A stretch of DNA of 64,000 bases from Henckelia pumila (lineage: Eukaryota; Streptophyta; Magnoliopsida; Lamiales; Gesneriaceae), in contig NC_133120.1 in assembly GCF_033568475.1 (NCBI RefSeq), positions 92,956,151 through 93,020,150 on the forward strand, written 5' to 3'. Below are positions 23,039 to 34,232 of this stretch, piece after piece. Numbering within the stretch: position 1 is the stretch's first letter; every line of letters starts with the position of its first letter. The notes beneath the pieces were generated by a model. That model was given only the letters and a program-made list of their open reading frames with translations. It was not told the origin of the DNA and ran no database searches. The position numbers and the translations under genes are program-made.

Positions 23039-23496
23039 GACAATGAATTCACAATCTAACACTTTTTTTTTTTTTTTTTTTGCAAAAGATTATATTTTTG
23101 TAGGATTCATTATAGATTATAAAATTTTAATAAAAATTAAAAGTTGGTATTGTTTGAAAATAAATGTGAAAATCTAAATATCAAAGTTGAGTAGTATTTA
23201 ATAAATATGTGATTAAAGTGATTTTAAAATTTATCTTTTTATTAGAATCACTTTTGGAGAATCATAATCACCATATGACTATTTTTGGATTTCAATTAAA
23301 TTAAGCACAAGTTAACACATAATTTGAGTTTAAGAAATACACAAAAGTGATTTTTTAAAGTCAAAATCTAACAATTATTTTTTAATGATTGAAAATACTC
23401 GTATATATTTTAAAAATTACGTAAAAATTTTCCATAATAAAATTAAATATTGTGTTATATATGTTGCTTAAGGAAAATATACATATATACTGACAT

Positions 23497-23735
23497 TAAT
23501 ATCTTTTTTCCAATATTGGTCAAAATTTTGCAAGCCTCCCCTATGGTGAAAGAAAAATTCAAATAACATTAATAAAGTAGTCCACAAACTCGTTAGCGTA
23601 CCTGTCATGTAATGAAATTCATAAATCATAATAAAATTCACAATCCCATTCGATCAGATACACACGTGATATGATCTTAATTAAAAATATATACCCAACA
23701 AATTTACAAACATACATACACCGATAATCAAGACA
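23497..23735. repeat. orphan second copy of the cysteine-rich peptide gene upstream region
   Basis: This segment is homologous to 21556-21835, with several small gaps. In copy 1 this sequence precedes the TATA box and peptide gene. Here it runs into unrelated sequence (ACCCGTTTGCTTTCAG and AT-rich DNA), so the duplicated gene has been lost or displaced. Confidence 0.72.
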
Positions 23736-24302
23736 TGGACCCGTTTGCTTTCAGTATATTTTTTAAAAAATAAGTGTTTTTTTAAGTTGGCTTTTAAAAG
23801 CATTTTTTAAAGTAAAAGTTGAAATAATTTTGTGTTTAAATAAATATATTGAAATCTTTTTTTTTAAATTTGAGGTTTAAAAAACATATTTGAAAAGTTA
23901 TAAAAATGGATTTTTAAAAAATCACTTATTTCGACTTAAGTAAGTGCATCTTAAAGAACTTAAAATTATGAATTGGGTTAATTACGATGCTATAAGTATA
24001 ACAACGTGTCTGGAAGCTGCGTGTTGTGGCATGTTGGACCGTTATTTATTATTGTTATTTTAAAAATCTAAATTTATATTCAGAGCAAATTGGTGATAAA
24101 TCCCCAAACCCAAACTAAACTTTGTCCTAACTTTCTACTCATAAGATTCTTTGCAATAGCTCCCTAGGACCACAAAACTTGAATATTTAATTGTTTAATT
24201 CTTGTACTGGATTTATGCTTTTTTATGCTTAAAATCTAAAGACTTTATGCTAAAATCTGAAGATTTTGTGCTTATTCATGGTACAAAGAATTATCCGTAA
24301 AA

Positions 24303-24320
24303 TGATATCAAAGTCTTAGG
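24303..24320 (+). other. degenerate tRNA-Met primer binding site of the pararetrovirus
   Basis: TGATATCAAAGTCTTAGG resembles the plant initiator tRNA-Met complement TGGTATCAGAGC, with substitutions. It lies 78 bp upstream of the first viral ATG, where minus-strand DNA synthesis would be primed in an active virus. Confidence 0.55.
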
Positions 24321-24397
24321 TTAATTATTCAGACATAATATTATTCGATAATTCATGCTTTTCTTTGTTGAGGAGAATATTTTTTTTTAAAAAAAAG

Positions 24398-26303
24398 ATG
24401 ACTTCAAACGAAGGTTTGAATCAAGAGGATTTTATTCATATATGAAATCCTATAAACAAGTTAATCTATTCACAATAGATTACTTACAACAGGTTATGAT
24501 TAATGCTCTTAATTTTGAAGAGATAAAGAAAAACGATTTCTAACTCTCAATTTTTAGAGATTACCCCAGATTCCTCTAAACTCTCCGGAGATCTTAGAGA
24601 AATTCAAAAGACGGTACAATATTAAAGCAATCAGCGGTATGAAATACCTCGGCAAATTGAAGAAATCCTTAAGAAACAAGAAGAAATTCTTGGAAACCTA
24701 AAAGATCTTCAAAATAAAATCATAAATCTAGAACACACATCGGGTTCTAGAAAAGGAAATACAGGAGGAAGGTTACCACTCTCATTTGGTACCGAACCTT
24801 TGTTACATCAGAAAGGTAAAACCAAAATGGTCCAAAAACCTTTAACCAATGATGAAATGATGATTAATCTTATAAAAGCAGTATCAGAGAAAAACACTAT
24901 CTGATGACTACTTTAGAAAGATTAAATCTCGAGAATCTACAAGATCTTGCGGATTTTTTTGCGAATCTCAAAGTAGTAGATCTAAAAATGAATTCCCCTC
25001 AGGGTCAACAACCCATAGGGAATCCCCCAAGATATGTGGTTAAACAGAAGAACCACATAGTGAGTTTCAGGTTGGAGAAAATTCACATCCAGCAGGAATC
25101 AGATCAAGAAGGAGTAAAATCCCACTCCATCAAACTCCTTACGGAAAAACTGTTTTAGATCCAATACATCCTTACGGGGTTATGTTAAACCTCGATGTTT
25201 TGGACTTCAAAAACAGAGAAGATCTTATAAATGATTGGACGTCAGCTATGAGAATAGCAACAGGGACATTAGATCTCAATAAAGAAGGATTCGTTAAACT
25301 TCTAGAAATGAGTCTAATGGGATCTGTTAAGATCGCATGGGAGATGACTATGCCAGAAACTAAGGAATCAATCTTAGCAGAAGAATCCCTCAGCGAGATT
25401 GGAGAAAAAATGGCCACCATATTTAAAGCACAATTCATAGGGATAGACTATTTCAATAATCAAGATACAGAGAAAAAGAGAAGATATACACAAGCTCTTT
25501 ATAGCCTCGAGTTACATGATATCTGCTTAGTTAATGAATACATTATGTTATTCACTAAATACAGATGGAATTCGGGAGTCGAGGAAAATAAAGCTATTCA
25601 GCTATTTTTTGCAAAAATGCCAAGTCCCTGAAGAGAAATGCTGATTAAAGAATATGTTCCAGGAAATCTTGATACATTGGCAAGACGTGCCTCCTTTTTG
25701 AAAGAAAAATTAGTAGAATGGTGCCATATGGCAGCATTACAGAAGAACTACAAGAAAATAAGGGGTATAGATAAGCGTACACCTTTGTGTTGTAGAGAAA
25801 ATGATCTTCCAACGATCATTGGAAACAGATCACAGGGATTTAAAAGGAAAAAATTCAGAAATAATCCCTATAATAAAAGAATGAAAAGTTCTTGGAAACC
25901 AAGAACATTTTGGTCCAAACAAAAGGCCAGATCCTATAGATCAGGTAGAAGAAGTGGACCTACAAGAACATTCCCAGCAACAGGCTCATCACAAAGCAGG
26001 GGAAGAACACCATCAAGAAAAAATTTCAGAAGAACTCATACAAGAGCAAGTGAAAGTTTCAAGGATTGCAACTGCTGGACATGTGGAGCAAGAGGACATA
26101 TATCTACAAATTGTGCAGAAAACGAGAAAAAAAGAGTTAAACTCTTTGAAGCAATACCAGATATGGATGATGCGGTCTTCTTTCAAGATCTAGTCCAAGT
26201 ATATCAATTTGAGGATATCCCCTCAGATGAAAGCATATACGAAGAAGAGATATTGTTTAGTCGAGAAGTTTCTGAAAATGAATCAGAATCAAAATCAGAG
26301 TAA
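24398..26303 (+). pseudogene. pararetroviral capsid (coat) protein region, broken
   Basis: The first ATG at 24398 opens a frame that stops after 15 codons at 24443-24445. The remaining coding sequence is split among frames: 24904-25158, then a different frame at 25182-26303 that is interrupted once by TGA at 25629-25631. The last part is rich in Arg, Lys and Ser and contains the CCHC zinc knuckle C-x2-C-x4-H-x4-C at 26073-26114, diagnostic of caulimovirid coat proteins. An acidic segment follows it, also typical. The damage is spread along the region and is consistent with long residence in the host genome. Confidence 0.78.
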
Positions 26304-26337
26304 AGAGGAAGTGTTTCGCCATTAAACACATGAAAGT

Positions 26338-27507
26338 TTGGCTGAGTTCTTTAGTCAAACCACGATATCTCATAATATGGTCCAAAGGATTATGAGAGAA
26401 AATCCAACATTACAGAAATACCAAGGATTTTCGGCAGGACAAGTTGAAAGAGTCTTAGGAAACCTAGGGCTAAGACAAAGAAGACATAATTTGATTTATA
26501 AGGTATCCAGAAGGGAAATGGCGATCCCTATGGAACTAACCAGTAATCAAATTGAAATGCAGTTAATTCCCTTTGAAGAAATTCGAGAAGAATTACAGAA
26601 ATTAAAAGCAGAAGTAGCAAAGACAATGTCTTGGATTCATATTGGAGCAATCCAGATTATGATCAAGACTACTTTTAAAGAGGAAATAGATTCATCCATA
26701 GATATCGTAGTATGCGATAAAAGAATGGGGAATATACAAGATGCGGTTCTAGGAACTATCTCGGGAAATTTATGTGCAGAAAAAATTGTGGGAGTTATTT
26801 ATCCAAGAATAGCCTACAATTTAGCTGATAGAGATTTTAGTCGAGCCTTGACTTTGCATCAAAACTTCAAGGAAAAAAGACTAATGAAGGAAGGTAATAG
26901 GCCATATTCTATTACGTATCAAATTTCATATGCTCTTTCTAATACTCACCATTCTAAATTATTTATTAGAAATGAGTTCATTGAAATTCCAGAGATCTTT
27001 GGGAAAGTTGCTCAAGCAATATATCCGGAAAGAATCGAGTTTCCTTTAATTCAGGAAACAGACATTCAAATTCAAGACAGACCGGTTCTATACAGAGACC
27101 TTAAAATAGAACCCCGAAGGTTATCTTTTCAAGGAGACAGAATGACAAGCAGGAGATGGGACAAATCTTCTATTCAAGAAATTCCACCAGAATAAAAAGA
27201 GTTTTCTATAATAGAAAAACTTAGATCTCCAGAAGGATGGAAAGAAGTGAAAATAGTATTCGAAATTACAAGTCATCGGAACTTGTTCCCTTGTAACTCG
27301 ATTTACTATTTGGAACAACAGGAAAAAGGAACTTACCAAGGAGTGATAAATATTGGAGAATTGGAAGTTCAAATCTGGGGAATTCCAGGAAAAGAAATAG
27401 ATCAACTCATTCTTGGTCTAGAATTCCTGGAGGACCATAAACCATGGAAACACCTTGAAAAAGAAATAGAGTTCATGGCAAAAGAAAAGACTTGGAGAAT
27501 TCAATAA
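26338..27507 (+). pseudogene. pararetroviral cell-to-cell movement protein region, broken
   Basis: One frame runs from about 26338 to 27507 and is interrupted by a single TAA at 27193-27195. It follows the capsid region after a frame change. The central part has the IHIGAIQIMIK and GVIYPRIAYNLADRDFS segments that resemble the conserved core of 30K-type caulimovirid movement proteins, which form tubules through plasmodesmata. In cavemo- and solendoviruses the movement domain follows the coat domain, as here. The frame continues after a stop at 27505-27507 into 27520-27819, a region of unknown role that overlaps the start of the protease frame. Confidence 0.7.
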
Positions 27508-27519
27508 GAATTCTACGAA

Positions 27520-27819
27520 ATGGAAAACCAAGAGAATTGGATAAGGGACAATCCCTTAATCAGATTCGAGAACTCTGTTCACAGACAGAGGAAGAAGCAA
27601 CAGTTGAAATTAGTAAGTCATGAACATGATTTACTAGAACGCATTGAAGAAGTAGATAGGAGTAACCATACTCTACCTTCTGAGGCCTTAGGGAAACTAA
27701 AGGTAAATAGTCTTAATCGGATTACTGAGTTACAACACAGTCTGTTAAAAATGGCGGGGCCATTTAGTAATCCCTTTAAAAAATGCCAACAAGTCCTTTC
27801 TCCATATACATTCCGATAG
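27520..27819 (+). pseudogene. pararetroviral frame fragment of unknown role before the protease
   Basis: This segment is in the same frame as the movement region after one stop codon. It overlaps the beginning of the protease frame by about 37 bp. It is charged, with Glu/Arg/Asn-rich stretches and no recognisable domain. It may be the C-terminal part of the capsid-movement polyprotein. Confidence 0.45.
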
Positions 27820-29788
27820 GGATGTTATATGAACAATATAAGGCTGAGTATTTTGCAGCTTATATTGACTCGGGAGCTGGAATTTGTACAGCAAAAAGAG
27901 GAGTCTTCCCTGAAGAATGTGAAGAGGAATTGCCAAAAATTGCTGGACGAGATTTCTCTCGAAGAATTTTAATTCTTTGCAAAGGAATAAAACAAGCAGA
28001 GATCCTTATGGGAGGTGCAGGTCAAACACCTTGGTACAAGGTAAAAACACCACCAATCTATTTTCATGATACAGGAGCTGATATCCTGTTAGGAAATAAC
28101 TTCTTACAAATGTTTAAGAAGTACACACAAGACAATGAGTCAAGAAGACTTATGTTCACTACAATTTGTGAGCATAAAATTATCGTTCAAAGACTCAAGG
28201 TTGCTTTTTATCGACAATTGCCGATAATATTTCGCAGCCAGCGTGGTGATAAAGGACAACTTTTTCACCCAAAAATGAAAGATCCAAGAAGGTTTGGAGA
28301 AACCATGTTGAAAATAAAAACAGAACAAGAAATCCAAACAGAGGATATGGAGCTTCTCAAGGTAACTCTAAATCACAGAGATATAGAGTTAGAGAATAAA
28401 GTATCCCTTGAAGATGTCCAAAAGAGGCTCAAAGAAAGTTACAACGAGCATCCATTGGCATGGTGAGATAGAAATCAACTCAAAGTCAGTCTTACTCTAA
28501 AGGAAGGCAAAGAGTATGAATTCGTCAGATATAAGCCTATCCCGATGAACATAACAGATCAAAGGGATATGAGAATGATTATCAAGGAACATTTGGACCT
28601 TGGTTTAATCAAAGAAGGAGTTTCACCATATAGCAGCCCAGGTTTTCTGGTTAGAAATCATGGTGAAATAAAAAGAGGGAAACCCAGGCTAGTTATTAAC
28701 TACCAAGGTATTAGTAAAATCTTGGAGTTTGATGGGTCTTCATACCGAGTAGAGAACACCTAATTAGCTGTGTACGAAATGCTAGAGTGTTCTCAAAATT
28801 TGATTGTAAGTCTGGATTTTACCAGATTCGAATGGAAGAAGGAAGTAAGAAATTCACAGCCTTCTCTACTCCACAAGGACACTATATTTGGGAAGTTATG
28901 CCTATGGGATTAGCTAATGCACCCCAGATATTTCAAAGAAAGATGGATAACCTTTTTAAAGATTATTTCAACTTTATGTTTGTTTATATTGATGATATTC
29001 TTATAGCATCAAAAAATATAGACGAACACGTTAAACACTTAGAGATTTTCTCTAAAATTTATAAACAAGAAGGACTGGTTTTATCTGAAAAGAAAGCAGT
29101 CATAGCAACGAGGAAAATTGAATTCCTCGGTATTGAGATTGATGAAACTGGAATAATTCTACAACCCCATATTGTGAAAAAGGTAAAGAATTTTCCAGAT
29201 AAACTCAAAGGTGTAAAACAACTCCAGAGTTTTATTGGAGTAGTTAATTTTGCAGGGATGTTCATTAACAATCTAGCAATGTACAGAAAGGTGTTCAGTC
29301 CTTTGTTAAAAAAGGATGCTAGGTTTATATGAACCGATGACCATACTAAAGGGGTAAACCAATTAAAAAAGATATGTAAGAATCTCCCAAAAATGGCTAT
29401 ACCCGTAGATGAAGATGATCTGGTATTATTTACGGATGCCAGCGACGATTGGTGGGCAGCAGTCCTTACCAAGATCACTCCAGATGGGGAAATACCATGC
29501 ATATACTGTAGCGGTCTTTTTTCAGAATCTGAGGCCATTAGATGGCATATCAACGAGAAGGAATTTTATGCAGTTAAAAGGGATTTTGAAAAATGGCCAT
29601 TATTTTTACTTGCTAAAAAATTCACTCTGAAGGTTGATAACACCCAGGTAAAAGCTTTCCTAAAAAATAAGATTGAATCTAAACCTGAGAAAGCTAGGTT
29701 ATTAAGATGGCAAGCATTATGTCAAAATTATATTTTTGATATTATTATATTATTAAATCTCATGAAAATATTCTTGCAGATTTCTTAA
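27783..29788 (+). pseudogene. pararetroviral protease, reverse transcriptase and RNase H polyprotein, broken
   Basis: The aspartic protease motif DSGA is at 27867-27878. A second fold signature, DTGADILLGN, follows about 200 bp on. The RT core shows KFDCKSGFYQI, MPMGLANAPQIFQRKMD and the catalytic YIDD box at 28985-28996, so active-site residues are still visible. RNase H follows with FTDASDDWW near 29431 and HINEKEFYAVK. Breaks are in-frame stops at 28464-28466 (TGA after Trp) and 28761-28763, a frame change between 28764 and 28787, and TGA at 29330-29332. The fingerprint is Caulimoviridae; there is no integrase. The RT motifs are the best handle for placing the genus. Confidence 0.85.
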
Positions 29789-29794
29789 CAAAAT

Positions 29795-31168
29795 ATGGAA
29801 GGCAGTGACGTGGATTTCATCATGAAAATGCAGAGGCATCTCAGGGAACACCTTGGGTTGCTTCAAAACGAGTTCAACCAGTTAGCCATTAATGCTGAAA
29901 TGGCCGGCAGGTTACAACAAGCTGATCGGATCAAAGTATCTAATCAAATTACAGGATGTATGCAAGCTCAAACACAACTATGAGCTGCTATTCAAGGGTC
30001 AATTGTGAAGGCTATAGAAAAACCATTGGTTTCTCATAAACAAGATATGCTAAAACCATTGGTTTTACAAGAACAAGAAATACAACCACCGGTTGTGAAA
30101 CAAGATGTTGAGGAATCCAAAACTCAAGAAACAAGTGCTAATCTATCATCAGCCTTTGATGATCTGGATGAAGCAACAATAGATGAGAATAACTAATCAA
30201 GTCAACCCTCCGCCTCTGGGATAAAAAAGGAAGGGATCAATCTTAGGCCCAACACTGACAAGGGCAAATCTAAGATTGATACTAATCCATCTATTATTTC
30301 TCCATTCTAGGTTTATCAACAAAGGTGGGAGAAATTGAATACAAGGAGTGAAATCAACCCGAACACTTGCAGGGTTGATGTTGCCGGAATATATCCAAGG
30401 GTTTGGCTAAAAAATAATGTCAATCCTAAATATGTAAAACTCTGGTATGAATTTGGGGCTTTGGCCTCAGTTTATACAACGTCACCAAGCTTTCCGGAGA
30501 TATCATAGTTACCAAAATAGATCCAGGAAGCAGTCCAAGAAACATGGGCAAATAATGATCATTTATCTAGAGGAGATGTGCTTGAGTTATACTTTTTTAG
30601 TGCAGCTCCAGAACCAACAGTGAAAGGATCACACGAACCCTTTCATTTCATCAAGCTGAGGAGACCTGATATAAACAGTCATAAATTTATCAAGGATCCT
30701 AAAACTGAAGAAATACCCTTGGTGTCCACTTTCGGGGAAAATGAGATCTCAACCAGAAGGGCATAGGGTATTTGGGTCTGTCTTACTGAGATGGACAAAG
30801 TCAAGTTTCTATTCAAATTTTATCAGAATTCTGTGAATGGATCGTTCCTGTTGAACACAATGACAGGAAAAACTACAGCATTTGCGGAAGAACTCTTCAA
30901 AAAGAAGAGAAATCTTTTGTGGAACAGCAAACTGCCGGGGAGTAAAGAAACTCGCCGAAAATTTTGTAACATGGCTCATATTGGACGATGGTCAGAGAAT
31001 ATCTGCCCAGAATGCCCAAATCAGAAGGAGCCAGAATTTGGAAAAACCTTTAGACCCCGAACGGATCGAAAGGATTTTTTCGAGACAAGCAAAGGTGGAC
31101 AAGGACCACAAAAGATGCGTTTTCACAGGGGCCTACTTCAAAAGCAAAAGATGCCCCGACAACAATAA
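29795..31168 (+). pseudogene. pararetroviral transactivator/inclusion-body-like region, broken
   Basis: The last viral region keeps one reading frame from 29795 to 31168 but is interrupted by several stops, including 29981-29983, 30194-30196, 30308-30310 and 30764-30766. Its start is a Gln/Leu-rich, probably coiled-coil segment. The C-terminal part (from about 30580) is basic with several Cys residues. Its position after the RT frame and before the promoter matches the ORF4/TAV gene of solendoviruses and gene VI of caulimoviruses, which reprogrammes translation of polycistronic viral RNA. Assignment rests mainly on position, so it is tentative. Confidence 0.55.
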
Positions 31169-31367
31169 AGCAGGCATGTGATGAGAATAAAGCCAAAAGA
31201 AAGTGGCAGACATGTGATTCCTCCACTATGCCATCAATAATGGCATAAAAAATTTCAAACTGCTGCCTCCTCCACTAGTAAAAGATGTCATCAATAATGA
31301 CATAAAAAATTACAAGACAACTGTGAGATTCCCTGAAGTTTCTCGGTGAAACGAGTGGAACTACAGC

Positions 31368-31375
31368 TATAAATA
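31368..31375 (+). promoter_or_regulatory. TATA box of the pararetroviral pregenomic RNA promoter
   Basis: TATAAATA lies after the last viral gene, in the position of the caulimovirus 35S-type promoter. Upstream at 31217-31310 there are two copies of an ATG(C/T)CATCAATAATG(G/A)CATAAAAAAT phrase that could be promoter repeats. A transcript starting here would run round the circular genome in an active virus. Confidence 0.6.
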
Positions 31376-31427
31376 CAGGCATTTGAGGAAGCTGAAGATA
31401 TCGATCATTCCCTTCAGTTTTCTTACA

Positions 31428-31433
31428 AATAAA
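31428..31433 (+). terminator. polyadenylation signal of the pararetrovirus
   Basis: AATAAA lies 60 bp after the TATA box, inside the expected 5' end of the pregenomic RNA. Pararetroviruses bypass this signal on the first pass and use it on the second. Another AATAAA is at 31569. Confidence 0.5.
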
Positions 31434-31525
31434 TTGTTGTAATATTTCTCTTTCTATTGTATTAAGTTTTTTTTTTATGTATTTCAAAAACAAGGCTACT
31501 ATGAGTAGCTAAACAAGTTGTCTTC

Positions 31526-31570
31526 TCCTCTTCAAAGGAGTTGATTTATGTAATAATATTATGTCTGAAT
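31526..31570 (+). other. 5' arm of a pararetroviral leader hairpin (3' arm at 24327-24372)
   Basis: AATAATATTATGTCTGAAT at 31552-31570 is the exact reverse complement of 24327-24345, and pairing continues outward with TTCTCCTC and CAAAG blocks (31526-31551 with about 24346-24372). On the circular viral RNA these arms would meet, closing a stem of about 45 bp just upstream of the first long frame. A very short frame (ATG AGT AGC TAA at 31501-31512) precedes the stem and ATG TAA lies at 31548-31553, as in leaders that use ribosome shunting. Confidence 0.65.
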
Positions 31571-31640
31571 AAATTTTCTAAATCTCTCGTTCTTCATGCT
31601 CATATTTTATAATTAAATTTATATACCATACGCCTTAAGA

Positions 31641-32111
31641 TAGAAAACGAATTAAGGCTGTGCTGGGTGTCGTTGAAGGAGCTTGTGCAGAAACCATCTG
31701 CTGCGACTGCGTGGTTGGAGTGTGAGGAGCACTTCGTAAAATTCGGCAGGTATGACCCGACGACATTATGGTCAAAGAGGTATTTAAATTTAATTCATCT
31801 TACGGAAGCATGTTGGACCCTAATCTGGAGTATATCGGCTGGAAACCTTGCGTAACTAATAGTCTTGCATGGCCGGGACTGGTTCGATAGGTATAAAAAA
31901 GCCACGTACAAAGGATTAATTTTAATTATATTTTAATTCAAATATGGGGACCACTAGGGAGTGAAAATAAAGAAAATGGTGGGTAGGGAGTTAAGTTAAA
32001 GAGAAGTTTGGTAGTGGGGAGTTTAAAATAATTTGCCCTTATATTAATTATTTACTAATTATTTTTCCCTCTTGTATTTGGTAACTGTCTGAAATTTGAA
32101 GAGCTTCTTGT
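31641..32111. other. unannotated DNA with a short coding-like frame
   Basis: A frame at about 31655-31855 has a richer base composition than its surroundings and reads KELVQKPSAATAWLECEEHF. I do not recognise it. It could be a fragment of a captured or decayed gene next to the viral insertion. The remainder, to the hAT MITE, is AT-rich with no visible feature. Confidence 0.3.
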
Positions 32112-32119
32112 GTATAAAT

Positions 32120-32675
32120 CAGTGTTCTAAAAAGCGCGCTTAAGCGCGATTAAGCGTGGAGCGTGGAGAAAAAGCTCCGCTTTGAAGCAAAGCGGGAAAA
32201 AAACGGTCAAATCATAGTTTGTCTGGATTAAGCGTAATTAAGCGAGCTTAAGTGTGATTAAGTGTGTTTTTTTATATTTTTTTAATTTTGAAGGTATGTA
32301 TGTTTTTTTTAAATAATAAATTAGTTTTAGAATTTAGATGTTTATTTTTTAAATTTTAATTATGATTAAGCGTATCTGACAATGATTTGATCAATATTTA
32401 ACATTTTTTTATATGGTCTAATTGCAAAAACAACTAAAGATTGTAATTTTGAGATTTTTATTATTTTATAAATATGAGAATAAATGCATTAGACTTAAAT
32501 TTATCATATTTATGAATTATTTTATCTATTTATTGGTTTGAGATAATTAAAATTACACTAAAAATAAAAAATACTTTTTCACGCTTAAGCCCGTATTAAT
32601 CCCGCTTAAGCCTGAAAAGCTTGGAGCTTGCCATCCACGCACGCTTCGGACCGCTTCGCGCTTTTTAGGACTTTG
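32120..32675. mobile_element. hAT-type MITE with 8-bp target-site duplication
   Basis: The ends read CAGTGTTCTAAAAAGCGCG and, reversed from the right, CAAAGTCCTAAAAAGCGCG. Subterminal repeats of GCTTAAGCG and GATTAAGCG type occur in both arms. The 8-mer GTATAAAT flanks the element exactly (32112-32119 and 32676-32683). CA-initiated inverted repeats and an 8-bp duplication are hAT hallmarks. At 556 bp with no frame, it is non-autonomous. Confidence 0.85.
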
Positions 32676-32683
32676 GTATAAAT

Positions 32684-33310
32684 TGAGCTTTATATGTGTG
32701 GTTATCAGCCAAGTCGATTTTATTTTTTTTTTGTTTCTAGTATTTCTCAAATTAAAATAAGAGTCTTAAAAAATAACGTATTAGATTAAAGTAGGATTTT
32801 CTGAAAAGTAAATAATATAATAATTAAATAATATATTACGTTTAAGGTTGACATAATGGATTAAAATACCGAGTTTTTGACGTATAGTACCAAAATTTTT
32901 TCGATATACAAACATTTTTTTGGTATATCAAATTTTTTTCAGTATCTATACGGTATCAATATGGATTTTTTCCGTACCAAAATTTCAAAATTTCAGTATC
33001 GATATCTGTATGGATTTTTTTCATACATTTTTGATACGATATACCCAAAAATCACCCCTAGTCCCGTTATTGGTGGGAATTTTTTTAAAAATATATAAAA
33101 GTTTTCATCAATAAGAAGTGATATTTTTAAAACATTATGATATATCCTCCCTCACATTATGTGAGAATTTTTTTAATATATTAATTTCTAGCTAAAGCAA
33201 TGTTCTAAAATAAGTAGTTTCTCGTGAGACAGCCGTGAGACGGATCAATCCTACTCATATTTACAATAAGAATTAATATTTTTTTGCATATAAAATAATA
33301 TTTTTTTTGG
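32684..33310. other. AT-rich DNA with a possible one-ended hAT relic
   Basis: At 33042-33061 the sequence ATCACCCCTAG looks like the reversed TAGGGGTGAT end of a hAT element. Upstream, 32880-33040 contains repeated GGTATA, CAGTATC and GATATA phrases typical of such elements, but no opposite end or target duplication was found. Nothing else is visible up to the CACTA element. Confidence 0.35.
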
Positions 33311-33864
33311 CTGCACTACAAGAAATATATAAATCAACAACAGTCAAAAGACAATGGTTTTATGCCAAAATCGTTGTCTTTTACTTTTTAACAGCGGTTT
33401 TAACAAAAACTGTTGTCTTTTAGCGCTTTTTTGTTATCAAAGACAACGGTTTTTGCAATATCGTTGTCTTTCAAGGGTATAAAAAACGGTTTTTAAAAAT
33501 CGTTGTCAATGAGCGTTTTTTTGGAGCTATCACAATGGTTTTTTTAAACGGTTGTCTTTGTACAATGATTTATTGGGTTTAAGACCACGGTTCTAATAAT
33601 ACGTTGTCTATTTGCTTCCTTTTTAGGATATATTGTCAACATTTAAATTGTTGTATTTTTTTTTCTTTATTTTGTTTTTGCATTTACTTTGTATTTGAAG
33701 GTCATTTTGCAAATTTTTTTTGAAAAAAAGTCATAAATCAAAAAATTTGATTGACCAAGATCATTTTTCAAACTATCCCTTTATATTTATATTTATATAC
33801 ATACATACACTTGTGGAACGAGAGAAGGTGCAGGAGAGAAGACTCATCTCTTAAGATCCATGCC

Positions 33865-34042
33865 CTCACCCTTTTCCTTTCCATTTCAGAGCCAAATCGG
33901 CGCCTTGCAAGCTCGATCTAAGCCTCCTGCCGGGAAAATTAGTTTAGGTGTTTTGTTCTCACCCTTTTTCCTCTCCATTTCAGAGCCGAATCGACTCCTT
34001 GCAAGCCCGATCTAAGACTCCTGCCGGGAAAATTAGTTTAGG
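33865..34042. repeat. tandem repeat of a captured 5' UTR-like segment
   Basis: A segment of about 85 bp is repeated: TTTCCATTTCAGAGCC(A/G)AATCG, then CTTGCAAGC(T/C)CGATCTAAG and CCTGCCGGGAAAATTAG, at about 33865-33948 and 33958-34042. A third partial copy (CTGCAAGCTCGATCTACGCC) is near 34060. It lies upstream of the captured clathrin ATG and is GC-richer than the rest, suggesting duplicated host 5' UTR or promoter DNA. Confidence 0.75.
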
Positions 34043-34232
34043 GGATTTGTTTCTCGCACTGCAAGCTCGATCTACGCCTTGAATCTCGAGTACTCGAAAT
34101 GTGCGAGGGTTTCTCTTTGCTGCTCCAGATCTCAGAGGCACCTACCGTGACGTTGTAGGTTTTGGCTCTCGATTCCCCCATCATTTTCCAGATCTGGAGC
34201 TCCGACCTCGAAGCTCTGAGTACTCGCTCATC

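Larger units (their letters stand above)
24050..31640 (+). mobile_element. endogenous pararetrovirus (Caulimoviridae), nearly genome-length and inactivated
   Basis: One linear copy of about 7.5 kb on the plus strand contains, in order: a tRNA-Met primer-site-like sequence (24303), a capsid region with a zinc knuckle, a movement protein region, protease, reverse transcriptase and RNase H, a transactivator/inclusion-body-like region, then a promoter and polyadenylation signal. No integrase and no LTRs are seen, as expected for pararetroviruses. The capsid-before-movement order with a separate RT frame matches cavemoviruses and solendoviruses (such as tobacco vein clearing virus) rather than badna- or petuviruses. 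Several in-frame stops and at least two frame changes break all long frames, so the copy is a fossil. The break of the circular genome lies inside the leader. The outer limits are approximate because no target-site duplication was found. Confidence 0.85.

Noticed and set aside
27121-29553. Minus-strand frames opposite the pararetrovirus
   Set aside because: They are antisense shadows of the movement and RT regions.
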